Below are positions 35,239 to 44,072 of a stretch of DNA of 64,000 nucleotides, in pieces. Positions within the stretch are counted from its first letter, which is position 1; each line of letters opens with the position of its first letter. A model generated the notes under the pieces. That model was not told the origin of the DNA. It did not search any database and saw only the letters and a list, made by a program, of their open reading frames with translations. The DNA comes from Algoriphagus zhangzhouensis. GTDB lineage: Bacteria; Bacteroidota; Bacteroidia; Cytophagales; Cyclobacteriaceae. Position numbers and translations under genes: made by a program. The stretch spans positions 186,001 to 250,000 of the forward strand of contig NZ_FRXN01000004.1 of NCBI RefSeq assembly GCF_900148515.1, read 5' to 3'.

Positions 35239-35802
35239 ATGAATGCCCAGCTCCAAATTTCCGAGGAGGAATTGACCTATTGGACACTTTTGAAAGAAGG
35301 TGAGCAATCAGGTCTTCGTTTTTTCTACGAGAAGTATGTGGATGACTTGTTCTCTTTTGGGATGGGAATCGCCAAATGTGAACATCAGGTAAAGGATGCG
35401 ATTCAAGAAGTTTTTTTAGACTTATGGAAGTATAGAAATAAGATCAATTCTTCTGTTCTAGTTAAAGCATACTTATACAAATGCCTTGCAAACAAACTTT
35501 TTAAACTGGCGAAAGTAGACAAGAAAAATAAGTCAGTTCATAGTGATTACATGGAAGATTGGGAGCTATTGGTCGAAAGCTCTGAGTCGAAGCTCATCAA
35601 TATTCAAATCGAATCACATTTGAAAGAAAAATTGGTGAAGGCTATCGAAAGCCTTCCTGACCGCCAAAAGGCCGTGATCAATTGTCTGTTCTTTGAGGAT
35701 TTTTCTTATGAAGAAACTTCTCAAATTATGAATATTAATCTGAGATCCACTTACACACTTGCTTGGAAAGCTGTTGGAAGCTTAAAAAAGTATCTGAGTT
35801 AA
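35239..35802 (+). CDS. ECF RNA polymerase sigma factor (SusC/D-associated)
   Basis: 187 aa ECF sigma-70. Region 2 is shown by LRFFYEKYVDDLFSFG and DAIQEVFLDLWKYRNKI, and region 4 by LPDRQKAVINCLFFEDFSYEETSQIMNIN (given here as the sigma-4 helix with the DNA-contact helix). The start at 35239 (MNAQLQISEE) fits better than the TTG at 35197, since the family starts just before this point. It is followed by a FecR anti-sigma gene and SusC/SusD, so it most likely controls that transporter in response to the transported ligand. Confidence 0.9.
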   Translation: MNAQLQISEEELTYWTLLKEGEQSGLRFFYEKYVDDLFSFGMGIAKCEHQVKDAIQEVFLDLWKYRNKINSSVLVKAYLYKCLANKLFKLAKVDKKNKSVHSDYMEDWELLVESSESKLINIQIESHLKEKLVKAIESLPDRQKAVINCLFFEDFSYEETSQIMNINLRSTYTLAWKAVGSLKKYLS

Positions 35803-35931
35803 CAGTATAAAATTTCGCAAACCATCCTTTTTGTTTTTAAAAGTATTGATTCTTGATTTTTCTGAAAAAAAGTTAAAAACTGAAGGATAACTTTTAAAGA
35901 TGTCTGTCTTATAGCATTGAAGACAGATTTT

Positions 35932-37017
35932 ATGAGCAAAGCAAATTACACAGTCGAAGACTTTGTACTTGATCCAGAATTTCGAAAATGGATTTTTAAA
36001 AACAACCCCGAGGCAAAAGCCTATTGGGAGAGTTATTTGCAAAAGCATCCCGAGAAAGTTCAAGAGATTGAATTAGCCAGAAAGATTCTGATTCATCTTC
36101 CTCACGAGAAGAAGAAGATCTCTGAAGAAGCAAAGGATAGTCTCTGGGAAAGCATTTCACAGGGGATTGATCAAGAATCTAGAGAACAGACTGATACGAA
36201 GGTGGTCAATTTGGATTCATGGTCTGCGATTAAGCAATATGAGCAAGAGCAATCCAAAAAATCACGAATAGCCTGGAAGAGAAAAGTTGCAGCAGTATTG
36301 ATTTTGGTTGCTTCTGTAGGGTACTTTTTGACAAAGTCAGTTAGAACTGCTCAGGAAGATACAGTGGAAATGGTGGCGGAAATAGAAGTTCACCAAGCGC
36401 CACCCGGAGTAAAATCCACCATCACTTTGGAGGATGGATCTAAAGTGTTTTTGAATTCAGGTAGTAAAATAAGCTACACGAAAGGATTTACAGATTCTCT
36501 ACGCCTGCTTCAACTAGAAGGGGAAGGGTATTTTGAAGTTGCTCATGATAAGAGTAGGCCATTTGTGGTTCAGACTGGATCTATATCCACCACTGCATTG
36601 GGGACATCCTTTAATATCTCTTCATTTCCAGGAGATAGTGTTTCGATCTCTTTGGTGACAGGGGTTGTACTGGTGAAAAATGGAGACGTGGAGGAGACGC
36701 TAATGCCAGGAGAGGGGATCATCGCTTCCACTCAAGACTCTGGCTGGAAAAAAGAAAGATTTGATGTGGAGCAAGTGCTCTCGTGGATGAATAAAACATT
36801 GATTTTCAAAAATACCCCATTCGATAGAGCCAGCTTAAAACTGGAAAATTGGTTTGGAGTCGACATAGTTTTTGAAAATCTAGTTCCAAATGATTTGATG
36901 GTCTCCGGAAAATTCAAAGATGAAAGTCTAGAGAATATTTTGAAGGGACTTAGCTATAGCTCCAGATTTGAATATGAGCTAAAAGGAAAACAAGTATACA
37001 TTCATTTTAAACCTTAA
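35932..37017 (+). CDS. FecR-family anti-sigma factor
   Basis: 361 aa. Cytoplasmic N-terminal part (residues 1-110, binds the sigma factor), one membrane segment (VAAVLILVASVGYFL, near residue 120), and periplasmic FecR domain with APPGVKSTITLEDGSKVFLNSGSKI, LEGEGYFEVAHDKSRPFVV and the typical STSA end domain (FDRASLKLENWF). The start 35932 (MSKANYTVEDF) replaces a TTG upstream. It senses the state of the SusC-type transporter that follows, as in the FecI-FecR-FecA pathway. Confidence 0.92.
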   Translation: MSKANYTVEDFVLDPEFRKWIFKNNPEAKAYWESYLQKHPEKVQEIELARKILIHLPHEKKKISEEAKDSLWESISQGIDQESREQTDTKVVNLDSWSAIKQYEQEQSKKSRIAWKRKVAAVLILVASVGYFLTKSVRTAQEDTVEMVAEIEVHQAPPGVKSTITLEDGSKVFLNSGSKISYTKGFTDSLRLLQLEGEGYFEVAHDKSRPFVVQTGSISTTALGTSFNISSFPGDSVSISLVTGVVLVKNGDVEETLMPGEGIIASTQDSGWKKERFDVEQVLSWMNKTLIFKNTPFDRASLKLENWFGVDIVFENLVPNDLMVSGKFKDESLENILKGLSYSSRFEYELKGKQVYIHFKP

Positions 37018-37054
37018 CCCATGAGCCTATGAAAAAACCAGCAAAAAAGTAAAA

Positions 37055-37122
37055 GGCCGAAAAGGAAATAATCCCTCTCGGCCAGCGGAAGTTTTGATGA
37101 GTCTTGGCGGATAATCAAAACT
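37055..37122 (+). promoter_or_regulatory. Two hairpins between fecR and the SusC-like gene
   Basis: Hairpin one pairs GGCCGA (37055-37060) with TCGGCC (37078-37083), extended by AGG/CCT pairs inside. Hairpin two pairs AGTTTTGAT (37090-37098) with ATCAAAACT (37114-37122). Neither is followed by a strong T-run, so they may be RNA processing or stability elements that uncouple transporter from regulator expression. Confidence 0.5.
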
Positions 37123-37166
37123 CCTAGTTCAACCATTTCACAATAGTTTAAACATGAAGTAAAGTT

Positions 37167-40100
37167 ATGAAAAAAAGCATACTGTTACGCTTATTGGCTA
37201 TGTCCAAAACCATTTTATACAGTTTTCTGATTCAGTGCTTTTCGATGAGCTTACTATTTGCCAATACCGGCAATGCTCAAATTAAAGCCATAGACGAAGT
37301 TCCGGTGAGAATCGAACTTCAAAATGCAAAGGTCCAAGACGCTTTTTCAAGAATTGAAAGAGTGACTGGGTATAATTTTGTTTATACCTCCAGAGAATTA
37401 AAAGATTTACCAGCTGTCACAATCTCAAATTCTGGAAGCTTATATGATTTGTTGGTTGATTTTTCCCAACAAACAGGCTTGAATTTTAAACAAATCAATA
37501 AAAACATCCACGTCAGAGTCGATTCTGACTCTAAGAAAGACGATCAAGTAATGATCGAAATGGTTCCACAGGAAACCGTTTCCGGTGTGATCGTAGACGA
37601 AACAAACCTTCCTCTTCCTGGGGTTTCTATCATTGAAAAAGGAACTACCAACGGAACGGTTTCAGATATTGATGGGAAGTTTACTTTGGTAGTCAGTTCT
37701 CCTGATGCTGTTTTGGTATTTAGTTTCATCGGAATGGAGACTACCGAACTTCCTGTCGGTGATAGAAGAACTTTCAACATCACCATGAGTGAAGACACCA
37801 AGTCTCTAGATGAGGTAGTTGTGGTAGGTTACGGTACTCAAAAGAAAAGAGAAATCACTTCTTCCGTTGCCAAAGTAGATGAAGAAAGTTTCGTTCAAGG
37901 TAATGTGAAGAGCCCACTTGATTTGATTCAAGGTAAAGTGGCAGGTCTAAGCATTACCAGAACAGAAGGTAACAATCCAAACTCCGGAGTAGCTATCCAA
38001 ATGAGAGGTGTTACCTCCCTAGTTGGTAATTTGGCTCCATTGATCGTAATCGACGGTATTCCGGGCGGTAACTTGGATCTGTTGCAGCAGGATGATATTG
38101 CTTCCTTCGATGTATTGAAAGATGGATCTGCAGCAGCAATCTATGGTACCCGAGGTAACAATGGTGTGATTTTGATTACTACCAAAAAAGGAAAAGCTGG
38201 TGAGCCAACCTTTAACTACAATACTTATTTTTCTAAAGAAGCTGTAGCTAGAAAGCCAAACTTTTTGTCCCCTGATCAATACAGAGGATTGATAGCTGAT
38301 GGTTTGATTGGTGAGGTAAATGACTTGGGAGCATCTACAGATTTGTATGATGAATTGATCAACAAGCAAAACTTGAGTCAATATCATAACTTCTCTGCTT
38401 CTGGTGGTTCATTGAACTCAAACTACAGAGCATCTTTCTATATCAATGATATGGAAGGTATCGCAAAAGAAAACTCCAGAAGCCAATATGGTGCCCGTAT
38501 CAACTTGAATCAAACTGGAGTAAATGGAAGATTGCAAATGGCTGCTAACCTTGCTGCGAACTTCAATAAAGCAAATCTACTTGGTGGAGGCGGCGGAGAC
38601 TTCGAGCAAGCTATTCAAAGAAACCCTACTGCTCCGATCAGAAACCCTGACGGAACCTTTGTAGAAACTCAGGCCTATAACAACTATAATCCGCTTTCTA
38701 GATACGAATACAGAACCAACGAGAGAAATCAGCAGACTTTCTCTGGTGATATGAGATTGACTTTTGAGATCATCGAAGGTTTGAATATCAGTGCTTTTGG
38801 AGCACATACTCAAAACACCTACAACGACAGACAATTTAGATCTTTGAAGGATTTTGCTCAAAGACCAAATGCAGAATTCCAAGGAACTGGATATGCTAGG
38901 AAATACAATGGCTTGTCTTGGTCAGATGTATTTGAGTCTACCTTGAACTATAAGAGAATTGTTGGTGATCATTCATTTGATGTATTGGGTGGTTACAGTT
39001 ATCAATACAATACTTTTGAAGAGTTCTGGGTAAATAACTCAGGTTTTACCACTGATGCATTTGAAGATTGGAACTTAGGTGCAGGTACAGCGATCAACAA
39101 TACCCAGCTTCCAAGACCAGGAATGGGTTCTTTCAAAGAAGACAATACTTTGATTGCACTTTTTGGTAGAGTGAGCTATAGCTACAAAGAGAAATTATTC
39201 GGTCAGGTGATTTTCAGACGTGAAGGTTCTTCCAAGTTCGGGGACAATCATAAGTGGGGTAACTTCCCAGCTGCATCAGTAGGATGGGATCTTTCCAAAG
39301 AGTCTTTCCTTCAAAACTCAAGTGCAATTGAAAACTTGAAGTTGAGATTGGGATACGGTGTGACCGGTAACCAAGGTATTCCAAACTATCAGTCTTTGGT
39401 GACTCTAAGTACTGGTGGTGTTTATCCTCAAAATGGTGTTTACTATCAGACTTATGGTCCTGCTAGAAACCCTAACCCTAACTTGAAGTGGGAGAAAAAA
39501 CAAGAGTGGAACTTCGGTATTGACTTTGCCCTTTTCAATAACAAGCTATCTGGTTCATTGGATTTCTATGACAGAGAGACTGTTGACTTGTTGAACAACT
39601 ATACCGCACAGCAGCCTCCATTCGTGAGAAATTCAATTTTCACCAACGTGGGTAGTATTCGTAACCGAGGTATTGAATTGTATTTGAATGCCATGTTGGT
39701 TAACAAAAACGACTTCTCTTACTCAATTGATTTCACTGGAAACATTGTGGGTAACAAGATTTCTCAACTTTCCAATGAGTTCTATTCAGCTGATTATCTG
39801 GAATTTGGATTCTTGCCTTCTCCAGGAAACTTGGGTGCGGCTATCCGAGTGGATGAAGGTGGAAAAGTGGGTAACTTCTTCGGTAAAAAATTCGCAGGAT
39901 TCAATGAAGATGGTAAGTGGTTGTTCTACAAAGCAGATGGTTCTGCTGTAACTGCTGATCAAATCGCAACTGAAGATCTATCAATCATCGGAAACGGTGT
40001 ACCTAAGTATATGGCAAGTTTGAATAACTCTTTCCGTTATAAAAACTTCGATTTGACGATCTTCTTTAGAGGTAAGTTTGCCTATGATATCTTGAATACT

Positions 40101-40448
40101 CAAGATCTATATTTTGGAAACAAAGCTTGGTTGCCAAACAACCTTTTGGAAAGTGCAATCACCAAAAACAGCGAGCTAAACGATAATCCTCAGTTCTCTA
40201 ACTACTACCTGGAAAACGGAAGTTTTGTGAAGCTTGACAACATTACGTTTGGCTACAACTTCAACCTAAAAGGTAAAGCAGTTAAGAATCTAAGATTGTA
40301 TGCTACAGGTAGAAACCTGGCTACTATCACCAGTTATACAGGGCTAGATCCTGAACTTCAAGACACTGGATTTACGACTGGTATCGACAATCGTGGGTTC
40401 TACCCTCGTACCAATTCGTACACTCTTGGTTTGAAAGTTACATTCTAA
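37167..40448 (+). CDS. SusC/RagA-family TonB-dependent glycan transporter with STN domain
   Basis: 1093 aa outer membrane importer. Order of domains: signal peptide; STN secretin/TonB N-terminal domain (about residues 48-115, VRIELQNAKVQDAFSRIERVTGYNFVY, split) which contacts FecR; carboxypeptidase-like beta domain (GVIVDETNLPLPGVSIIEKGTT); TonB box region and plug with LDEVVVVGYGTQKKREITSSV; plug core (IDGIPGGNLD, GSAAAIYGTRG); and a 22-strand barrel ending NSYTLGLKVTF. The STN domain and the sigma/FecR genes before it show ligand-responsive regulation. Confidence 0.96.
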   Translation: MKKSILLRLLAMSKTILYSFLIQCFSMSLLFANTGNAQIKAIDEVPVRIELQNAKVQDAFSRIERVTGYNFVYTSRELKDLPAVTISNSGSLYDLLVDFSQQTGLNFKQINKNIHVRVDSDSKKDDQVMIEMVPQETVSGVIVDETNLPLPGVSIIEKGTTNGTVSDIDGKFTLVVSSPDAVLVFSFIGMETTELPVGDRRTFNITMSEDTKSLDEVVVVGYGTQKKREITSSVAKVDEESFVQGNVKSPLDLIQGKVAGLSITRTEGNNPNSGVAIQMRGVTSLVGNLAPLIVIDGIPGGNLDLLQQDDIASFDVLKDGSAAAIYGTRGNNGVILITTKKGKAGEPTFNYNTYFSKEAVARKPNFLSPDQYRGLIADGLIGEVNDLGASTDLYDELINKQNLSQYHNFSASGGSLNSNYRASFYINDMEGIAKENSRSQYGARINLNQTGVNGRLQMAANLAANFNKANLLGGGGGDFEQAIQRNPTAPIRNPDGTFVETQAYNNYNPLSRYEYRTNERNQQTFSGDMRLTFEIIEGLNISAFGAHTQNTYNDRQFRSLKDFAQRPNAEFQGTGYARKYNGLSWSDVFESTLNYKRIVGDHSFDVLGGYSYQYNTFEEFWVNNSGFTTDAFEDWNLGAGTAINNTQLPRPGMGSFKEDNTLIALFGRVSYSYKEKLFGQVIFRREGSSKFGDNHKWGNFPAASVGWDLSKESFLQNSSAIENLKLRLGYGVTGNQGIPNYQSLVTLSTGGVYPQNGVYYQTYGPARNPNPNLKWEKKQEWNFGIDFALFNNKLSGSLDFYDRETVDLLNNYTAQQPPFVRNSIFTNVGSIRNRGIELYLNAMLVNKNDFSYSIDFTGNIVGNKISQLSNEFYSADYLEFGFLPSPGNLGAAIRVDEGGKVGNFFGKKFAGFNEDGKWLFYKADGSAVTADQIATEDLSIIGNGVPKYMASLNNSFRYKNFDLTIFFRGKFAYDILNTQDLYFGNKAWLPNNLLESAITKNSELNDNPQFSNYYLENGSFVKLDNITFGYNFNLKGKAVKNLRLYATGRNLATITSYTGLDPELQDTGFTTGIDNRGFYPRTNSYTLGLKVTF

Positions 40449-40460
40449 AGACTCTGAATA

Positions 40461-42080
40461 ATGAAAAATATTAAAAGAATATATAGCATAGCCATCGCAC
40501 TTCTTGTTTTGGGATTTGCAGGCTGCATGGACCTTTCTGAGACTTTCTACAGTGAGTTGTCCAAAGATAATTTTTACAACAATAAGCTAGAAGTGATGCA
40601 AGGGGTCTTGAGACCTTTTACACACATGCAGGCTTGGTTGGCACCTACAGGTCAGAGTGGTTATTACTACCATGGTGAATCTGCCGCTGACCAAATTGCT
40701 TGGCCACAAAAAGGACGTCACGGTTATGATGGTGGTGATCACATCAGATTGCACTACCATACTTGGACTGCCAATGAACCAAGAATGAGATCAGCTTGGG
40801 GATTGATGTGGGGTGGAGTTGGATATGTAAACTCAATCCTTGAAGATGTGGAAGGTCTTGATATTGAGAGAGCTGGCATGACTGAAGATGAAAGACAAGC
40901 AATTATTGCTGAAGTCAAAGTTATGAGAGCTTATCACTACATGAGAATCATGGACATGTGGGGTAATGTTCCAATTATCACTACTGTAGGTGAGCCTTTG
41001 AATCCACCGACTTCTTCAAGAGCTGAGGTTTTTGAATTTGTGAAATCCGAATTGGAAGCAAATGTGGAGCTTTTGGAACCACTTTCTCAAGAGTTGGTAG
41101 GTAGAGTATCCAAAGCTGCAGGATATGCAATGCTTTCTGAATTGTACCTAAATGCTGAAAAATGGAGTGGCACTGCCATGTGGGATCAATCTATTGCTTA
41201 CGCTGATAAAGTAATCAACGGTGAGGGCGGTTCTTTGACAGGAGCTATTGGATTGGATCCAGATATCAATGGTCCTTTCAGAAATGACAACCAAAATTCT
41301 CCAGAGAATATCTTCCAGTTTGCTTTCAGTAGACAAGGTGGATTCTCTTTTGGATGGGGCGGTTTCTTCATGGGCTACTCCAATATGTCCGAAGCTTTGG
41401 ACGTGACCTACAGTGGATGGAATGCATTTGTTGTAATCCCGTCGGCATTTGATGCATATCAGGAAAATGACATGAGAAAGTCTGAATGGTTCCTATTTGG
41501 TCCTCAGTATAAATATGGTACAACTGATCCAGTGATCGGTACCGAAGAATGGGATGGTCAGCCATTGGTATATGTGAATACAATCAGAAGAAACTCTGAA
41601 GGTGCAACCGGTGAAGGATCCATGACTGAAGGTGAAGAAAACTCTGGTGCTAGATTTAACAAGTATAAGTCTGGAACTAAAGATGATTTGAACTATCAGG
41701 AAAATGATTACATCATCTACCGATTGACTGAATTGTATTTCAACAAAGCTGAGGCTCTAATGAGAAAGAATGGTGGTCAGGCTACTCCTGAAGCTGTTGC
41801 TTTGATCAATGAGTCTAAGAAAAGAGCTTTCTCTGAAGAAGATTGGGCCACTGAAGCATATACTACCAGTACTTTGACTTTGGATGAGCTTTTGGCAGAA
41901 AGAGGTAGAGAGTTCATTTTCGAAGGAAAAAGAAGAACTGATTTGATCAGATTTGGAGCATTTACTTCAGATTCATGGTGGGACCATGAGCCAAGTGGAG
42001 ATTCCAACTTGGAGCTTTTCCCAATTCCTGAAATTCAGACAAATTCCAACCCTAACTTGGTTCAAAACCCAGGTTATTAA
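40461..42080 (+). CDS. SusD/RagB-family glycan-binding lipoprotein
   Basis: 539 aa partner of the SusC-like transporter, on the cell surface as a lid for the barrel. Lipobox FAGC followed by MDLSET. TPR-type helices occur throughout, including VMRAYHYMRIMDMWGNVPIITT and AELTEL-type final segments (FNKAEALMRKNGGQ, LLAERGREFIFEGKRRTDLIR), all typical of SusD. It starts 12 bases after the SusC stop. The ligand is not known; a terminator at 42089-42124 separates it from the DUF1080 gene. Confidence 0.94.
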   Translation: MKNIKRIYSIAIALLVLGFAGCMDLSETFYSELSKDNFYNNKLEVMQGVLRPFTHMQAWLAPTGQSGYYYHGESAADQIAWPQKGRHGYDGGDHIRLHYHTWTANEPRMRSAWGLMWGGVGYVNSILEDVEGLDIERAGMTEDERQAIIAEVKVMRAYHYMRIMDMWGNVPIITTVGEPLNPPTSSRAEVFEFVKSELEANVELLEPLSQELVGRVSKAAGYAMLSELYLNAEKWSGTAMWDQSIAYADKVINGEGGSLTGAIGLDPDINGPFRNDNQNSPENIFQFAFSRQGGFSFGWGGFFMGYSNMSEALDVTYSGWNAFVVIPSAFDAYQENDMRKSEWFLFGPQYKYGTTDPVIGTEEWDGQPLVYVNTIRRNSEGATGEGSMTEGEENSGARFNKYKSGTKDDLNYQENDYIIYRLTELYFNKAEALMRKNGGQATPEAVALINESKKRAFSEEDWATEAYTTSTLTLDELLAERGREFIFEGKRRTDLIRFGAFTSDSWWDHEPSGDSNLELFPIPEIQTNSNPNLVQNPGY

Positions 42081-42088
42081 TTAACAAA

Positions 42089-42124
42089 AGGTCGGTAGGG
42101 ATTTTGACCTACCGACCTAATTTT
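42089..42124 (+). terminator. Terminator of the SusC/SusD unit
   Basis: 11 bp perfect stem AGGTCGGTAGG / CCTACCGACCT with loop GATTTTGA and trailing AATTTT. Confidence 0.85.
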
Positions 42125-42275
42125 CCTGCTTTCCGACAATAATTTGACCCTTCCAAACCATTCTTAACCTATTATAGGGTGAGAATGATTGGTAATCTCT
42201 TGACTTTTGGATTATTTAGCATCCCCTTATGCGGGAAGGATTTATCCAAATTCTATAGTAAATCAATTTAAACCT

Positions 42276-44051
42276 ATGTTTTCCAAAACTAAAATTCTAT
42301 GGGCTTGCCTGGCGATAGGTCTTCCTATCTGTACAGTTTCAGCCCAGACTACTCAGCTGCGCCTTGCTGATTTCTCCAACAACAAAGGCTCTTGGTCTGA
42401 GGTAGGAGATGCTTGGGCAAATCCCTTGGGAGCTCAACAAATCCAAAGTTCTGGACAGGGAACTATCCTTGTCAATCAACCAGCTAAAAAGAAACCAGGA
42501 ATGGACTTGGTTTCCAATGAAAAATTTGGTGACGCTGAAGTCACTCTAGTTTACATGATGGCACCGGGATCCAACTCCGGTTTATACCTTCAAGGTCAAT
42601 ATGAAATCCAGCTTTTGGATAGCTGGACCACCACCGATCCTAAAGCAGGAGACAATGGTGGGATCTATGAGCGTTGGGATGAAAGCAAGCCCGATGGTCA
42701 AAAAGGATATCAAGGTTATGCTCCAAGACAAAATGCTACCAAAGCACCTGGGACTTGGCAAGAATTAAAAGTGCTTTTCAAAGCTCCTAAGTTTTCTGCT
42801 TCTGGAGAGAAAATTGCAAATGCACGAATCGAATCAGTAGTACTTAATGGAGTATTGATTCATGAAGATGTTGAACTTTTCGGACCTACCAGAGGAGCAC
42901 TTCCAGGTGGTGAAGTGGCCGAAGGTCCTATCAGAATTCAAGGAGATCACGGTCCAGTTGCTATCCAGTCATTGACTGTGAAGCCGATGGATACGCCAGC
43001 TCCTACTTTTTCAGCTATTAACTATGAAGTGTACCCGGGTTCTTTCGAGGAGATGCCAAGCGCAAGTAGCCTGACTGCTGCCAATAAGGGTACTATTTCA
43101 GATTTCGACGAGTTTTCTACAGGATTGACTCAGGAATCTTTGGCAAAATTGGAGACCAAAGTTTCCATCAAAAAAGCAGGTAATTACACCTTCTTGATGT
43201 CAGTTCCTAACGGATTGGGTTCATTGCAAATCGGGACCGGTGGTGCTGCTACTTTGCAAAGAGGAATCAAAGTAGAGAAGCAATTGGAAGCTGGTGAATA
43301 TCCAGTGACTATTTGGGTTTCTAAGCCCAGAGATTGGACAACCGAAGGATTCTCTTTGAGCGTTGAAGGTGATACTATGTGGTCAACTGAATATAGCAAT
43401 CCAGCTGGAAGCTTCGAGGGTTGGCCTACAGATCCAATCTTGGTAGATACAGAGCAAGATCCGGTTTTGAGATCATTTATCGAAGTACCTGACGCGAAGA
43501 AAATCTCTCATGGTATTTCTGTTTCTTCTCCTTTTGGGACAAGCTATTCCTATGATTTAAATTCCAATGAATTGATCAGAGTTTGGAGAGGTGGTTTCTT
43601 GGACGCTACTCCTATGTGGAACAGCCGTGGTAATGGTGTTTCCAGACCTTTGGGAGCTGTGACAGAATTGAGCAAAGGAGAAGAATTGTTCTACAATGCA
43701 TCTTATGCTCCACTTGCTGATGATTTGAAATCCAAAGGATATGAAATCTTAGGTCCTGGAGCTTTGGAATTCAAAGCTGTAAATGAATCAGGTACCGAAT
43801 TCAAAGATAGAATTCAAGTAATCGATAGCGGTAAAGGCATCGAAAGAAGTATCAGTTATTCAGCATTTCCTGCAGGTACATTGGTGAAAGTTGCACCAGG
43901 CCAGGAATTGGTAGAAATGGGAGATGGACTCTATTGGGTGAAGGATAGCGGTTTGTTCCTTTCTGTAGGTGAAAAGGTAAAGCCAGTAGCTCAGAATGGT
44001 GCTATCTACCTTCCTGCTAGCTCTACAGTGACTTATCGTTTACTATTTTAA
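42276..44051 (+). CDS. DUF1080-domain protein (3-keto-disaccharide hydrolase-like)
   Basis: 591 aa with signal peptide ending TVSAQT. The concanavalin-like DUF1080 fold begins near residue 25 (LRLADFSNNKGSW) and shows DLVSNEKFGDAEVTLVYM and GLYLQGQYEIQLLDSW and the DNGGIYERWDES core. Some DUF1080 members are known to cleave 3-keto-glycosides. Residues about 240-590 form a second part with a PA14-like stretch (GNYTFLMSVPNGLGSLQIG) and a C-terminal unknown domain. It is followed by the cytochrome c dehydrogenase-like gene at 21 bases, so the two form one unit. The start 42276 replaces an in-frame ATG at 42207. Confidence 0.8.
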   Translation: MFSKTKILWACLAIGLPICTVSAQTTQLRLADFSNNKGSWSEVGDAWANPLGAQQIQSSGQGTILVNQPAKKKPGMDLVSNEKFGDAEVTLVYMMAPGSNSGLYLQGQYEIQLLDSWTTTDPKAGDNGGIYERWDESKPDGQKGYQGYAPRQNATKAPGTWQELKVLFKAPKFSASGEKIANARIESVVLNGVLIHEDVELFGPTRGALPGGEVAEGPIRIQGDHGPVAIQSLTVKPMDTPAPTFSAINYEVYPGSFEEMPSASSLTAANKGTISDFDEFSTGLTQESLAKLETKVSIKKAGNYTFLMSVPNGLGSLQIGTGGAATLQRGIKVEKQLEAGEYPVTIWVSKPRDWTTEGFSLSVEGDTMWSTEYSNPAGSFEGWPTDPILVDTEQDPVLRSFIEVPDAKKISHGISVSSPFGTSYSYDLNSNELIRVWRGGFLDATPMWNSRGNGVSRPLGAVTELSKGEELFYNASYAPLADDLKSKGYEILGPGALEFKAVNESGTEFKDRIQVIDSGKGIERSISYSAFPAGTLVKVAPGQELVEMGDGLYWVKDSGLFLSVGEKVKPVAQNGAIYLPASSTVTYRLLF

Positions 44052-44072
44052 TCCCGATCTGACAGAATTGCT

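Noticed and set aside
38019..38387. 122-codon minus-strand frame inside the SusC-like gene
   Set aside because: The SusC frame covers this stretch with clear plug and barrel motifs; the frame is an antisense shadow.
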